Source of the DNA: Roseiarcus sp963806935
GTDB lineage: Bacteria; Pseudomonadota; Alphaproteobacteria; Rhizobiales; Beijerinckiaceae
Length of the DNA stretch: 64,000 nucleotides
Direction: 5' to 3'
Assembly: GCA_963806935.1 (NCBI GenBank)
Contig: CAWEAT010000030.1
Coordinates: 22,397 to 86,396, forward strand
Notes under the pieces: model-generated
The model's input: the letters and a program-made list of their open reading frames with translations, nothing else
Database searches by the model: none
Told to the model about the DNA's origin: nothing
Translations under genes and position numbers: made by a program
Shown: positions 17,001 through 25,057 of the stretch, one piece after another
Layout: every line of letters begins with the position of its first letter
Numbering within the stretch: the stretch's first letter is position 1

Positions 17001-18065
17001 CGCCTGCTCCCGCCAAGGCCTCTCGAAAGCGCCGCGCGAAGGTTGTCCGACTGCAGGAGCAGGACGACGATGACGACGACCGCCTTGACGACAAGATTGT
17101 ATTCGGGCGGCAGCCCGCTCGTCAGGATCGAGGTGGTCAGCGTCTGGATGACGAGCGCGCCCAGGATCGTCATGCCGAGGTAGATGCGGCCGCCCGACAG
17201 CGAGCCGCCGCCGATGACGACGGCGAGAATGGCGTCGAGCTCGATATAGAGCCCGATGCTGACCGGATCGGACGTATGCGTGTCGGCCGCGAGGATCACC
17301 CCGGCCCAGGCGGCGCACAGGCCGCAGATGATATAGGCCGCATATTTGATCAGGCGGGCGTTGATTCCGGCGAGATCGGCCGCCGCCGAGTTGCCGCCGA
17401 CCAATTCGAGAAAGAGGCCGAGCGCGGTGCGGCGGATGAATAGCCAGAGCACGCCGAAAATCGCCGCCCCGAGAAGGAGCCGGGTCGGGATCAGGCCGAT
17501 GTGGCCGACGCTGAGCCCCTGCAGGAACGGGCTGGTGAAGCTCGGATTGGTGCCGCCGTAGAGCAGGTTGATCATGAGGCCGATGCCGCGGCCGGACACC
17601 ATCAGGATGAGGGTCGCGATGATCGGCTGAATGTCGAGAATGGCGACCAGGAAGCCGTTCCACAGCCCGCAGAGGATTCCGACCCCAAGAGCGGCCAGGA
17701 GCACGACCCCGTGCGGATCGCCCGAATGAATCCGCCAGGTGATCACCGCGCCAACGATCGCGATGATCGAGCCGACCGAAAGGTCGATGCCTTTCGTGCC
17801 GATCACGACCGCCATGCCGAGCGCGACGATCGCGGTCGGCGTCGCGCGGTAGAGGATGTCGACGAGGTTGCCGAACAGCCGTCCGTCAACGACGCGGATA
17901 TTGAAGAAGCCCGGGCGAGATGATCCCGTCGACCGCGAGGATGAGCGCGAGCGCCAGGAGCGGCCAGATCGCGCGGTGGCGAAAGATCGCCTGCAGCCGC
18001 AAAAGCGCGCCGGGACGCGTGGAGAGCGCGGCGGTCTCGGTTTCGAGGTTCGACTGCGGCGTCAC
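16997..18065 (-). pseudogene. ytfT: Sugar ABC transporter permease, YtfT type, with one N-terminal frameshift
   Basis: The gene begins with GTG at 18065, overlapping the ytfR stop (GTGA), and reads LLRLQAIFRHRAIWPLLALA, then AVDGIISPG. There an extra G in a GGG run (17910-17912) breaks the frame. Removing it gives SPGFFNIRVVDGRLFGNLVD, continuing into ALGMAVVIGTKGIDLSVGSI and the rest of a normal permease, with AGINARLIKYAAYIICG and ending GLGGSRR. The second part alone would lack the first membrane helix. No other damage is seen, so this may be a consensus error rather than a dead gene. It is the partner of YjfF. Confidence 0.8.
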
Positions 18066-19573
18066 GAGCGCGCGCCCGCGATCGTGCGGATCACGGTCTC
18101 GCGGGTGATCTCGCCGCCCGCGATCTCGCCGATCTTCTTCCGGTCCCGCAGAACCGCGATCCGGTCGCTGACCGCGACCAGTTCGTCAAGCTCCGAGGAC
18201 GCGACCAGGAGCGCAAGCCCCTCGGCGCAAAGCTTGCGAATCAGCGCGACGACCTCGGCGTGGGCGCCGACGTCAATCCCGCGCGTCGGCTCGTCCAGAA
18301 TGAGAATGCTCGGACCGGACACCAGCGAGCGCGCGAGCACGACCTTTTGCTGGTTGCCGCCGGAGAGCTGGCCGACAGGCTTGTCGGCGTCCGGCGTGGC
18401 GATCTCCAGCGCCTTGATCATTTCCTGCGCGAGCCGCTCCTGCTCCGCGTGGGACAGGCGGGCGAGCCAGCCGCGTTTGGTCTGCAGCCCGAGAATGATG
18501 TTCTCGCGCACGCTGAGCTCGGCGAATATGCCCTCCGCCTTGCGATCCTCCGGGCAGAACGCCATCCCATGCCGCAGCGACTGCCGCGGCGATTGCGACG
18601 TCATCTTCTCGCCCGCCACTTCGAGCTTCCCGGAATCGCGCCGGATCGCGCCAAAGACGAGCTTGGCGACCTCCGTGCGCCCCGATCCGAGCAGCCCGGC
18701 CAGTCCAACGACCTCGCCGGGCCGCAGGGCGAGATCGAACGGCGCCATGACCCGGCGTCGCGCAACGCCCTCGGCGACGAGGATCGGCTCTGCCTTCGTA
18801 GCGTGACGGGTGGCTTCGACGCGTTCCTCCGTCTCTTCGAGTTCGCGCCCGAGCATCATCGCAATCAGCTTGAGCCGCGGAAGCTCGGCCGCCGCCGCCT
18901 CGCCGACGAGGCGCCCGTTGCGCAGCACCGAGATGCGATCGGCGATCCGGTAAACCTGGTCGAGGAAATGGGTGATGAATACGATCGCTATTCCGCGGGA
19001 CTTGAGGTTGCGGAGGATCTGGAAAAGGAGCTCGACCTCATCGGCGTCGAGGCTCGCGGTCGGCTCGTCGAGCACGAGCACCCGCGTGTCGTCCTCGAGC
19101 GCGCGGGCGATGGCGACGAGCTGCTGGATCGCGAGCGAATATGAGCCGAGCGGCCGCTCGACGTCGATGTCGATCTTGAGCCGCTTGAGCCGCTCGCGAG
19201 CGAGGCCGCGCGCGGAACCCCAGGAAATGAACCCGAACCGGCGCGGCTGACGGCCAAGCGTCAGATTCTTGGTCACCGACATGGTCGGGATCAGATTCAC
19301 TTCCTGATAGACCGTGCCGACGCCGATGGCGCGCGCTTCGCCGGGCGAGCCGATCTCGACCGGGCGGCCGTCGATGCGGATTTCGCCCTCGTCGCGCCTC
19401 AGCGCGCCGGTCATGATCTTGATGAGGGTCGACTTGCCGGCGCCGTTTTCGCCCATGAGAGCATGGACCTCGCCGGCCTCGACGCGAAAATCGACATGTT
19501 CGAGCGCCCGGACGCCGGGAAACGCCTTCGAAACGCCCAGCATTTCAATCCGCGCCGTCAATGTGTCCGCCAC
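18062..19573 (-). CDS. ytfR: Sugar ABC transporter ATPase, YtfR type (two ATPase domains)
   Basis: A 503-residue cytoplasmic protein with two fused ATPase domains, as in RbsA, MglA and YtfR. The first domain has Walker A GENGAGKST (about residue 43), a signature region SLAIQQLVAIARAL and Walker B LVLDEPTASLD. The second has the degenerate Walker A GLLGSGRTE, the full signature LSGGNQQKVVLARSL and ILDEPTRGIDVGAHAEV. The longest reading would begin with an ATG inside the loop of the hairpin at 19653-19682. GTG 19573, just before the first strand of the fold, is the more reasonable start, although its ribosome-binding site is weak. Confidence 0.88.
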   Translation of the reverse strand: MADTLTARIEMLGVSKAFPGVRALEHVDFRVEAGEVHALMGENGAGKSTLIKIMTGALRRDEGEIRIDGRPVEIGSPGEARAIGVGTVYQEVNLIPTMSVTKNLTLGRQPRRFGFISWGSARGLARERLKRLKIDIDVERPLGSYSLAIQQLVAIARALEDDTRVLVLDEPTASLDADEVELLFQILRNLKSRGIAIVFITHFLDQVYRIADRISVLRNGRLVGEAAAAELPRLKLIAMMLGRELEETEERVEATRHATKAEPILVAEGVARRRVMAPFDLALRPGEVVGLAGLLGSGRTEVAKLVFGAIRRDSGKLEVAGEKMTSQSPRQSLRHGMAFCPEDRKAEGIFAELSVRENIILGLQTKRGWLARLSHAEQERLAQEMIKALEIATPDADKPVGQLSGGNQQKVVLARSLVSGPSILILDEPTRGIDVGAHAEVVALIRKLCAEGLALLVASSELDELVAVSDRIAVLRDRKKIGEIAGGEITRETVIRTIAGARS

Positions 19574-19652
19574 CCGAGCCGCCGTGTGATTGTCGTGAGG
19601 AATAGCGCCGAGCGCGGCATCCGCACAAGCGGCCGGCGTTCCACGATTGAAA

Positions 19653-19682
19653 GCGGCGTCTCGCAAACGTGCGAGACGCCGC
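19653..19682 (-). terminator. Strong stem-loop between ytfQ and ytfR (attenuator or mRNA stabiliser)
   Basis: A perfect 13-base-pair stem (GCGGCGTCTCGCA against TGCGAGACGCCGC) closes a four-base loop. On the transcribed strand only TTTC follows, so it is a weak intrinsic terminator at best. Such hairpins after binding-protein genes often protect the upstream message and lower expression of the ATPase and permease genes. Position and structure are seen; the role is inferred. Confidence 0.7.
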
Positions 19683-19710
19683 CCTCAAGATTGACTGTGA
19701 TCGTCGGACG

Positions 19711-20640
19711 TCAGCCGCCGGGGGTCGCCGCAGTGTGGAGGTCGGAGGGAATCACGATCCACTTCGGCAGCTCTTTCTTGTCCTTGAGGTAGCCGAGCAC
19801 GACCGGATAGATGTATTTGCCGATCGCGGAGCGCAGTTCGACCGACGCGTTGGCGTCGCCCGCCGCCAGCGCTTCCTTCATCGCCGGCACATAATCGACG
19901 GACACCATCAGGACGTCCTTGCCGGGCTTGAGGCCGGCTTCCTTCATCGCCTGGATGGCGCCGAGCTGCATGTTGTCGTTGTGCGCGAACACGCCGCAAA
20001 TGCCCTTGAGGTTGTCGGTCGCCTTGATGAAGGCCTCCATCACCTGCTTGCCGCCGTCGGTCGTGAAGTTGCCGCTCTGCGTCTTGACGATCTTCATGTT
20101 CGGAAACAGCGAGATAACGGCCTCGAAGCCCTTCTTGCGCTCGATCGCCGGCGCCGCGCCGGTCGTGCCCTGCAATTCAACGATGTTGCAGTTGCCCTTG
20201 CTTGCCTGGGCGAGCCACGCGCCGGCAAGACGGCCCTCGAGATTGAAGTCGGCCGAAATGCGGGCGACGAAGAGGGATTTATCCGCCGTGTCGACGTCGC
20301 GATCGGCAAGGAAAACGGGGATGCCGGCCTTCTTGGCTTCGCCGAGAACCTGATCCCAGCCGGTGACGACGACCGGGGCGATGATGATCGCGTCGACCTT
20401 CTGGGCGATGAACGAGCGAACCGCCTTGAGCTGCTCTTCTTCCTTGCCCTGGGCGTCGGCGAATTTGAGGTCGATGCCCTCTTTCTTCGCCTCTTCCTGC
20501 ATGTCCTTGGAAAATGCCGGGCGCCAGTCGCCCTCATCGCCGACCTGCGAAAAGCCGATGGTGACCGCGAAGGCCGACGATCCGGCGACCATGAGGCCCA
20601 GGCCGACGGCAGCGCCGCCCAGCCACTTGTATAAGCGCAT
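19711..20640 (-). CDS. ytfQ: Sugar ABC transporter substrate-binding protein, YtfQ type
   Basis: A 309-residue periplasmic protein of the periplasmic-binding-protein-like I (RbsB) class. Residues 1-25 are a signal peptide (MRLYKWLGGAAVGLGLMVAG ending SSAFA). The mature start VTIGFSQVGDEGDWR is characteristic of YtfQ-type galactofuranose-binding proteins. Later motifs are VDAIIIAPVVVTGWDQVL, IPVFLADRDVD and GVFAHNDNMQLGAIQAM. It is the first gene of the operon, with the purine-rich AAGGGAGGAG before its ATG. The promoter and FCD-type operator lie about 100 bases upstream. The substrate is probably a furanose sugar by family, not proven. Confidence 0.9.
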   Translation of the reverse strand: MRLYKWLGGAAVGLGLMVAGSSAFAVTIGFSQVGDEGDWRPAFSKDMQEEAKKEGIDLKFADAQGKEEEQLKAVRSFIAQKVDAIIIAPVVVTGWDQVLGEAKKAGIPVFLADRDVDTADKSLFVARISADFNLEGRLAGAWLAQASKGNCNIVELQGTTGAAPAIERKKGFEAVISLFPNMKIVKTQSGNFTTDGGKQVMEAFIKATDNLKGICGVFAHNDNMQLGAIQAMKEAGLKPGKDVLMVSVDYVPAMKEALAAGDANASVELRSAIGKYIYPVVLGYLKDKKELPKWIVIPSDLHTAATPGG

Positions 20641-20738
20641 GAAACTCCTCCCTTTTGGCGTTCCAACCCTGAATCATCCGAATCGGTGCGGGACGTAAGC
20701 GGCGACCCGCTTGGCGGCCCAGACACGTCGGACGCGCG

Positions 20739-20767
20739 ATTAGTATTACAATAAGAACAATTGTCAA
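20739..20767 (-). promoter_or_regulatory. Promoter of the ytfQRT-yjfF operon with an FCD-GntR operator
   Basis: Reading the minus strand, a perfect -35 box TTGACA (20762-20767) is followed after 17 bases by ACTAAT (20739-20744), a fair -10. Overlapping the -10, TAGTATTACAA at 20741-20751 fits the FCD-GntR consensus TNGTNNNACNA at every fixed position. The regulator gene of that subfamily is the last gene of the same operon, so autoregulated repression is the likely circuit. The boxes are seen; binding is inference. Confidence 0.65.
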
Positions 20768-20831
20768 CGCGACTAACCGTCGCGGCGAGCGGCGAGGGGC
20801 AGAGGCCTGTTATGATTGAGTATTTCCCCCG

Positions 20832-21041
20832 CTATCGCTTCTCGACCCAGTCGTCGCCCACCTTTTCGTACTGGCGCTTCACCGCGGCCCAGGCGATACG
20901 GAATGCGGCTTCCTCCCGGCGCGGATCATGGGCGTGCGCCGCGTGGGCGTGATTGAAGGCCTCGCGAAAAATGTCCTGGGCGTGCTCAGGCAGATGCGAA
21001 CGGACGGAAGGCGGCAGGTCGGCGTTGACCGAATAGGGCAT
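20832..21041 (-). CDS. chaB: ChaB family protein
   Basis: A 69-residue ChaB-domain protein. The sequence MPYSVNADLPPSVRSHLPEH (residues 1-20), then AQDIFREAFNHA, and a C-terminal AFRIAWAAVKRQYEK are the three conserved blocks of the family. In E. coli ChaB is annotated as a regulator of the ChaA cation antiporter, but the role of isolated ChaB proteins in other bacteria is not established. No chaA gene is nearby. It lies upstream of ytfQ on the same strand, with its own start region near 21041. Confidence 0.88.
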   Translation of the reverse strand: MPYSVNADLPPSVRSHLPEHAQDIFREAFNHAHAAHAHDPRREEAAFRIAWAAVKRQYEKVGDDWVEKR

Positions 21042-21667
21042 GGACGCTCTCTCTGGCGCAAAGGAGCCTCATCATGAGCGAGGCGGGGCTAACAACAATG
21101 ACCAAGGTCAATTCCGGATTCCGGATCGGACGATGGCTCGCGAAAAAGCGGCTCTTATTTCGCTATCGTCGCAGTCGGTTCCGGGCGCCAGGGGCCGCGC
21201 CTGACGCGGCCGTCGACGCGAACCGTGTTGCAACTGATGCGCGATTGGCGGGGCCAGCGCGGCTTGGATGCCTGCGCAGGGCCGGCCATGACGGCGACGG
21301 TCGGACGTCACCGGCGAACACTGAAAAAGCCCGACTATTTCTTGCGATAAAGGGAAGGGTGCACTAGAATGCGTCCTAGGTGACAGAAAATCAGAAGGAA
21401 GGAGAGATCGCCGAGGCCGGCGGGAGAGATCGGGAATCGGCGGCCATTTGATCTAACCTGTTGAAAAATAGACAAATAGTCATTTTGATTTCGTTGCGGG
21501 GGGCTTGGATTTTGTTGCGGTTGGCTTGGTTTTTGTTGCGATCGATTTGGGTTTTGCTGCGCCGAATTTTGATTTCATTGCGCGCGCGCCGCGCCCTTGC
21601 GCCTGAGCGCGTTCCCGCTTCCGGCCGCGTTGGGCGGGGTTTCGTTTAGGGAGAAGTTTGCACGGCG
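21042..21667. other. Intergenic region with tandem repeats
   Basis: About 630 bases between chaB and the DUF465 gene. A 97-codon frame from 21074 has an Arg-rich, unbiased composition and resembles nothing. A 62-codon frame from 21461 is made largely by the 21-base tandem repeats described separately. Otherwise I see no gene, tRNA or clear terminator. Confidence 0.45.
21487..21591 (+). repeat. Five imperfect 21-base tandem repeats
   Basis: Units start at 21487, 21508, 21529, 21550 and 21571. Each carries a core close to GATTTTGTTGCG followed by a variable nine-base end often finishing in CTTG or TTTG. Because 21 is a multiple of three, one frame codes a heptad-like hydrophobic series (WILLRLA, WFLLRSI, WVLLRRI). 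Repeat identity is highest in units one to three and fades in the last two. Confidence 0.75.
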
Positions 21668-21889
21668 TCAGGCGATGATGTCCGGAGTCAGCTGGTCCTC
21701 GAGCCGGGCGAGCTTGTCGCGCAACAAGAGCTTGCGCTTCTTGAGCCGCTGCACCTGCAACTGGTCCGCCTGTCCGGCCTGTCGCAGCGCCTCGATCGCC
21801 GCGTCGAGATCGCGGTGCTCCTGGCGCAGCCGCTCGATGTGTCCGACGAGCGCGTCACGCTCCTCTGACGTGAGCCCCTTGTCATCCAT
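21668..21889 (-). CDS. DUF465 (YdcH-like) small coiled-coil protein
   Basis: A 73-residue protein. From the ATG at 21889 it reads LTSEERDALVGHIERLRQEH, then DLDAAIEALRQAG and LQVQRLKKRKLLLRDKLARL, the helix-turn-helix-like coiled-coil layout of DUF465 proteins. These are abundant in alphaproteobacteria; their function is unknown. The ending LTPDIIA is common in the group. The longer reading upstream is Arg-rich and unsupported. A second, diverging DUF465 gene lies 290 bases away. Confidence 0.8.
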   Translation of the reverse strand: MDDKGLTSEERDALVGHIERLRQEHRDLDAAIEALRQAGQADQLQVQRLKKRKLLLRDKLARLEDQLTPDIIA

Positions 21890-22180
21890 CGCTGTGCCGC
21901 ACTTAGACCGGGTTTCTCCTCCCCGACGCCGGCGTTGCGCCAGGGCGCGTTGGACTATGGCGGCGCGGCCCGGCGCGCGCAAGACCACAAGCAGCCCTTG
22001 CTCTGATGGTCGTTGGACGCTCGGCGATCTGACGTTAGGGACGGCCCCGCAGGGCCGAAACTTCCCCAGAAATGTGGACGCGGCGGCAAGGATTTGAACA
22101 GGGTGGCGGCATTTTGCCGCTTGCGCGGTCCGCCAGTTATGTCACAATTTCGTCGCCCAAGACCACAAGGGAGTTGTCCC

Positions 22181-22366
22181 ATGTCGATTGATTCGCATCT
22201 CAGCGAACTGGTGCGCCGTCACGAGGCGATTGAGGAAGCGATACTCGCCGAAGTCAACCATCCGGCGTCAGACGACATCAAGGTCCACGAACTCAAGCGC
22301 AAGAAACTTCAACTCAAGGACGAGATCGAGAGGCTCAAGAAGGCCGAGACCGCGCCTTCGCACTGA
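22181..22366 (+). CDS. DUF465 (YdcH-like) small coiled-coil protein
   Basis: A 61-residue protein beginning MSIDSHLSELVRRHEAIE and continuing IKVHELKRKKLQLKDEIERL. This is the canonical DUF465 sequence, in which an N-terminal helix is joined to a Lys/Arg-rich second helix. A GGGAG sequence stands about eight bases before the ATG. Its function is unknown. It is a paralogue of the neighbouring minus-strand gene. A 12-base direct repeat, CAAGACCACAAG, occurs upstream of both genes (21980 and 22158). Confidence 0.85.
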   Translation: MSIDSHLSELVRRHEAIEEAILAEVNHPASDDIKVHELKRKKLQLKDEIERLKKAETAPSH

Positions 22367-22389
22367 GGCGGCGGATACGACGATCACCG

Positions 22390-23613
22390 TCAGGGCGGCG
22401 CGGCGAGAGCGTCGCGCCACTCCGCGATAACCGCCGAATCCCGCTCCTTTCGCAGTCCAGTCGCGGCGTAGCGCGAGAATTGCCGCGGCGAGGTAAGCCG
22501 CGCAACCGCCCAGATCGCCGCTCCGCGCACAAGCGGAGACTCATCCTCGAGCCGGTCGATCGCGGCGTCGGCGAGCGCGCGGTCATTCGAGTTTCCGATC
22601 GCGATCATCACATTGCGCAGAAATCGCTCCCGGCCGACCCGCTTGATCGGGCCGCCGGCGAACAGCGCCCGGAACGACGCGTCGTCGAGGCGCGCGAGCT
22701 CGGCGAGCGGCGGCGCGTTGAGGTCGGCGCGCGCGGCGAGTTTTGCTTCCCTCCCGACGCTGGCGAATTTGTTCCAGGGGCAGACGGCGAGACAGTCGTC
22801 GCAGCCGTAGATGCGATTGCCCATGGCCGATCGAAGCTCGCGCGGGATCGGACCTTGATGCTCGATCGTGAGATAGGAGATGCACCGGCGCGCATCGAGC
22901 CGGTAGGGCGCGGGGAACGCTCTTGTTGGGCAGGCGTCCAGGCAGGCGCGGCATTGTCCGCAATGGTCGGCTTCCGGGGGGTCGGGCGGCAGGTCGAGGT
23001 CCGTCAGGATCGCGCCCAGAAAGAGCCACGAGCCGAATTCGCGCGACACCAGATTGGTGTGCTTGCCTTGCCAGCCGAGCCCGGCCGCCGCGGCCAGCGG
23101 CTTTTCCATGAGCGGCGCGGTGTCGACGAACACCTTGACGTCCGCCCGTTCCGGCCGCGCCGCCGCAGCTAGAAACGCGGCAAGTTGCTTGAGCTTGCCC
23201 TTGAGGACGTCGTGATAGTCGCGGTGTCGAGCGTAAACCGAAATCGCGCCCGCGTCGGGGCGCTCGAGCGCCGCCAACGGATCGCCGCCCGGGCCGTAGT
23301 TCAGGCCGAGCATGACGACGCTCTTCGCTTCGGCCATCAGCGCCCGGGGATCGACCCGCCGCTGGAGGGTCTCGGCCATCCAGGTCATGTCGCCATGCGC
23401 GCCTTCGGCGACCCACGCGGCAAGGCGCTCGCCAGCTTGAGCGGGCGCGTCGGCGGCGGCGACCCGGCAGGCGTCGAAGCCGAGCGCGCGCGCCCTGGCG
23501 CGTAACGCTGCTAGAAGTCGAGATCGGCGTAGGCGAGGCTGGGCGTCATCCCCGGCAGTCGCTCGGCCAGCAGCGGGCGAAACGCCGGACGCGACTTCAT
23601 CCGCGCATACCAT
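22390..23613 (-). CDS. queG: Epoxyqueuosine reductase QueG
   Basis: This enzyme performs the last step of queuosine synthesis, reducing epoxyqueuosine in tRNA with a cobalamin cofactor and two 4Fe-4S clusters, so it is a B12 consumer in this genome. The clusters are marked by CGQCRACLDACPTRAF and YGCDDCLAVCPWNKFA. The N-terminal part has SVVMLGLNYGPGGDP, VYARHRDYHDVLKGKL and FVDTAPLMEKPLA, all conserved. A short HEAT-like end follows. The family normally starts at about 23520 (before AALRARARALGFDACRV), but no ATG, GTG or TTG is there. The ATG at 23613 is the nearest upstream and would overlap the GST gene by 103 bases, so the start is uncertain. Confidence 0.88.
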   Translation of the reverse strand: MVCADEVASGVSPAAGRATAGDDAQPRLRRSRLLAALRARARALGFDACRVAAADAPAQAGERLAAWVAEGAHGDMTWMAETLQRRVDPRALMAEAKSVVMLGLNYGPGGDPLAALERPDAGAISVYARHRDYHDVLKGKLKQLAAFLAAAARPERADVKVFVDTAPLMEKPLAAAAGLGWQGKHTNLVSREFGSWLFLGAILTDLDLPPDPPEADHCGQCRACLDACPTRAFPAPYRLDARRCISYLTIEHQGPIPRELRSAMGNRIYGCDDCLAVCPWNKFASVGREAKLAARADLNAPPLAELARLDDASFRALFAGGPIKRVGRERFLRNVMIAIGNSNDRALADAAIDRLEDESPLVRGAAIWAVARLTSPRQFSRYAATGLRKERDSAVIAEWRDALAAPP

Positions 23614-24203
23614 GTCTTGGTGGTTTCGTTCTCGTCCCACTGCGCGTCGCCCAGATAGTCGATGCATGATAGGTGCGCCGCCGCGGCGAGATCCGCGTAA
23701 GTCAGCCGGTCGCCGGCCAGCCAATTGCGGGCTGAGATCAGGTAGCCGATATAGCGCAGATGATAGCGCAGATTTGCCCGCGCCGCTCGCACGGCGTCCA
23801 TATCCGGGCCGCCTCCGCCTTGGGCCGAACTCATGAAGCGCTTGTTGATCTTCTCCCGAACCAGCCACTGGCTCGCCTCGTTGAAGAACTTGACGTTGAA
23901 CCAGTGCATCAGCCGACGGGTCTCGGCGCGGGCCAGCGGATCGTCCTGCATCAGCCGGCGGTCGCCGAGGCCCGAGCCCCGCGTCTCATCGAGATATTCG
24001 GCGATTACCGCCGCGCCCGACAGGCTCGGCGCATGATCCTCGACCAAGACCGGCGTCGCGCCCTCGGGCGCGATCAGCAGGAACTCCCGGCGCCGGTCCC
24101 AAGGTCGTTCCTCGATGAGTGTCGGCTCGATTCCCATTTCGCCGAGGATCAGGCGGACGAAACGCGAATGCGGACAAAACGGGTGGTGATAAAGCTTGAT
24201 CAT
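23511..24203 (-). CDS. Glutathione S-transferase family protein
   Basis: A 230-residue cytosolic protein with the GST layout. An N-terminal thioredoxin-like domain starts IKLYHHPFCPHSRFVRLILG, continues with GATPVLVEDHAPSLSGAAVI and the glutathione-site stretch ending IAEYLDE. A helical C-terminal domain carries LAGDRLTYADLAAAAHLSCI, which includes the GST N-capping motif. A Cys in place of the usual catalytic Ser/Tyr region (FCPHS) suggests an omega- or beta-like redox role. It lies just upstream of queG, whose coding frame it overlaps. Its own substrate is unknown. Confidence 0.85.
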   Translation of the reverse strand: MIKLYHHPFCPHSRFVRLILGEMGIEPTLIEERPWDRRREFLLIAPEGATPVLVEDHAPSLSGAAVIAEYLDETRGSGLGDRRLMQDDPLARAETRRLMHWFNVKFFNEASQWLVREKINKRFMSSAQGGGGPDMDAVRAARANLRYHLRYIGYLISARNWLAGDRLTYADLAAAAHLSCIDYLGDAQWDENETTKTWYARMKSRPAFRPLLAERLPGMTPSLAYADLDF

Positions 24204-24400
24204 TGATTCCTGGGCGAGAGCAGGCGCAAGCCGAGAGCGCGCGGCCGCACTGCTCGTCGGATGTCTTCAGATGCTTGGCCGCGGGTTAACTCCCGGTTAA
24301 CCCGGGACCCGTCTTAGGTGTACGGGGTTAACAGCGGTCCCGCGTTCGCCCACGGCCCAAACCCCGTCGGACGTTGGCCCGTCGCCCGACGCAAGTTTGC

Positions 24401-25057
24401 TCATGGAGCCGAGCCGAGAATTTCCGCCGACTGGACCCGCCGGACCCCTGCCGCGTTCATGCGCTCCCACGCGTCCTTGAGCGAATCGTTGGCGTCGATC
24501 GCCCGGCACGCATCTTCGATGACGAAGGTTTGGAAGCCCTCGGCGCGCGCATCCAGCGCCGAATGGGCGACGCAAAAGTCAGTCGCCAAACCGCAGGCGA
24601 ACACCCGCCTGACCCCGCGAGCCTTGAGCAGGGAGGCAAGGCCGGTCGTCGTTCTGCCGTCCGCCTCGATGAAGGCGGAATAGGAATCAATTCCTGGGTG
24701 CATGCCCTTGCGAAGGATCAGGAAAGCAAGGTCGACCGCAAGCTCCGGGTGCAGCTCCGCGCCCGGCGTTCCCTGCACGCAGTGGTCATGCCATAGCGTC
24801 TGGTCGCCGAATTCGAGCCGCCTCGTCTCGAACGGCTTGGCCCCCTCGTGGCTTGAGGCGAACGAGGCGTGGCCCGGCGGATGCCAGTCCTGCGTCACGA
24901 CCACATTCTCGAATCGGCGCGCCAATAGGTTGACGAGCGGGACGATCTCATCGCCTCCACCGACCGCCAGAGCGCCGCCCGGCATGAAATCGGCTTGCAG
25001 GTCGATCGCCAGAAGGACGTCCTGGCTATCGATCGAGATCGGCGACGCCATCGGCAT
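24401..25057 (-). CDS. pncA: Nicotinamidase PncA
   Basis: A 218-residue cytosolic amidohydrolase that turns nicotinamide into nicotinic acid for NAD salvage. The catalytic Asp is in LLAIDLQADFMPGG, the metal ligands in VTQDWHPPGHASFAS, and the conserved LWHDHCVQGTPGAELHPEL precedes the catalytic Lys in ILRKGMHPGIDSYSAF. The nucleophile Cys is in CGLATDFCVAHSALDA. The ATG at 25057 is preceded by a strong AGGAGGAG site, so it is preferred to the GTG-type start seven codons upstream. It overlaps the end of the YbhN-like gene by 32 bases, pointing to co-transcription. A gap of about 200 bases follows before the GST gene. Confidence 0.92.
   Translation of the reverse strand: MPMASPISIDSQDVLLAIDLQADFMPGGALAVGGGDEIVPLVNLLARRFENVVVTQDWHPPGHASFASSHEGAKPFETRRLEFGDQTLWHDHCVQGTPGAELHPELAVDLAFLILRKGMHPGIDSYSAFIEADGRTTTGLASLLKARGVRRVFACGLATDFCVAHSALDARAEGFQTFVIEDACRAIDANDSLKDAWERMNAAGVRRVQSAEILGSAP

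Noticed and set aside
21074..21367. A 97-codon plus-strand frame after chaB
   Set aside because: Arg-rich, no motif, no ribosome-binding site, and stop-free mainly because of high GC.
21487..21591. The 21-base tandem repeats as a CRISPR array
   Set aside because: There are no unique spacers; the units abut directly, are short and AT-richer, and no cas gene is near.
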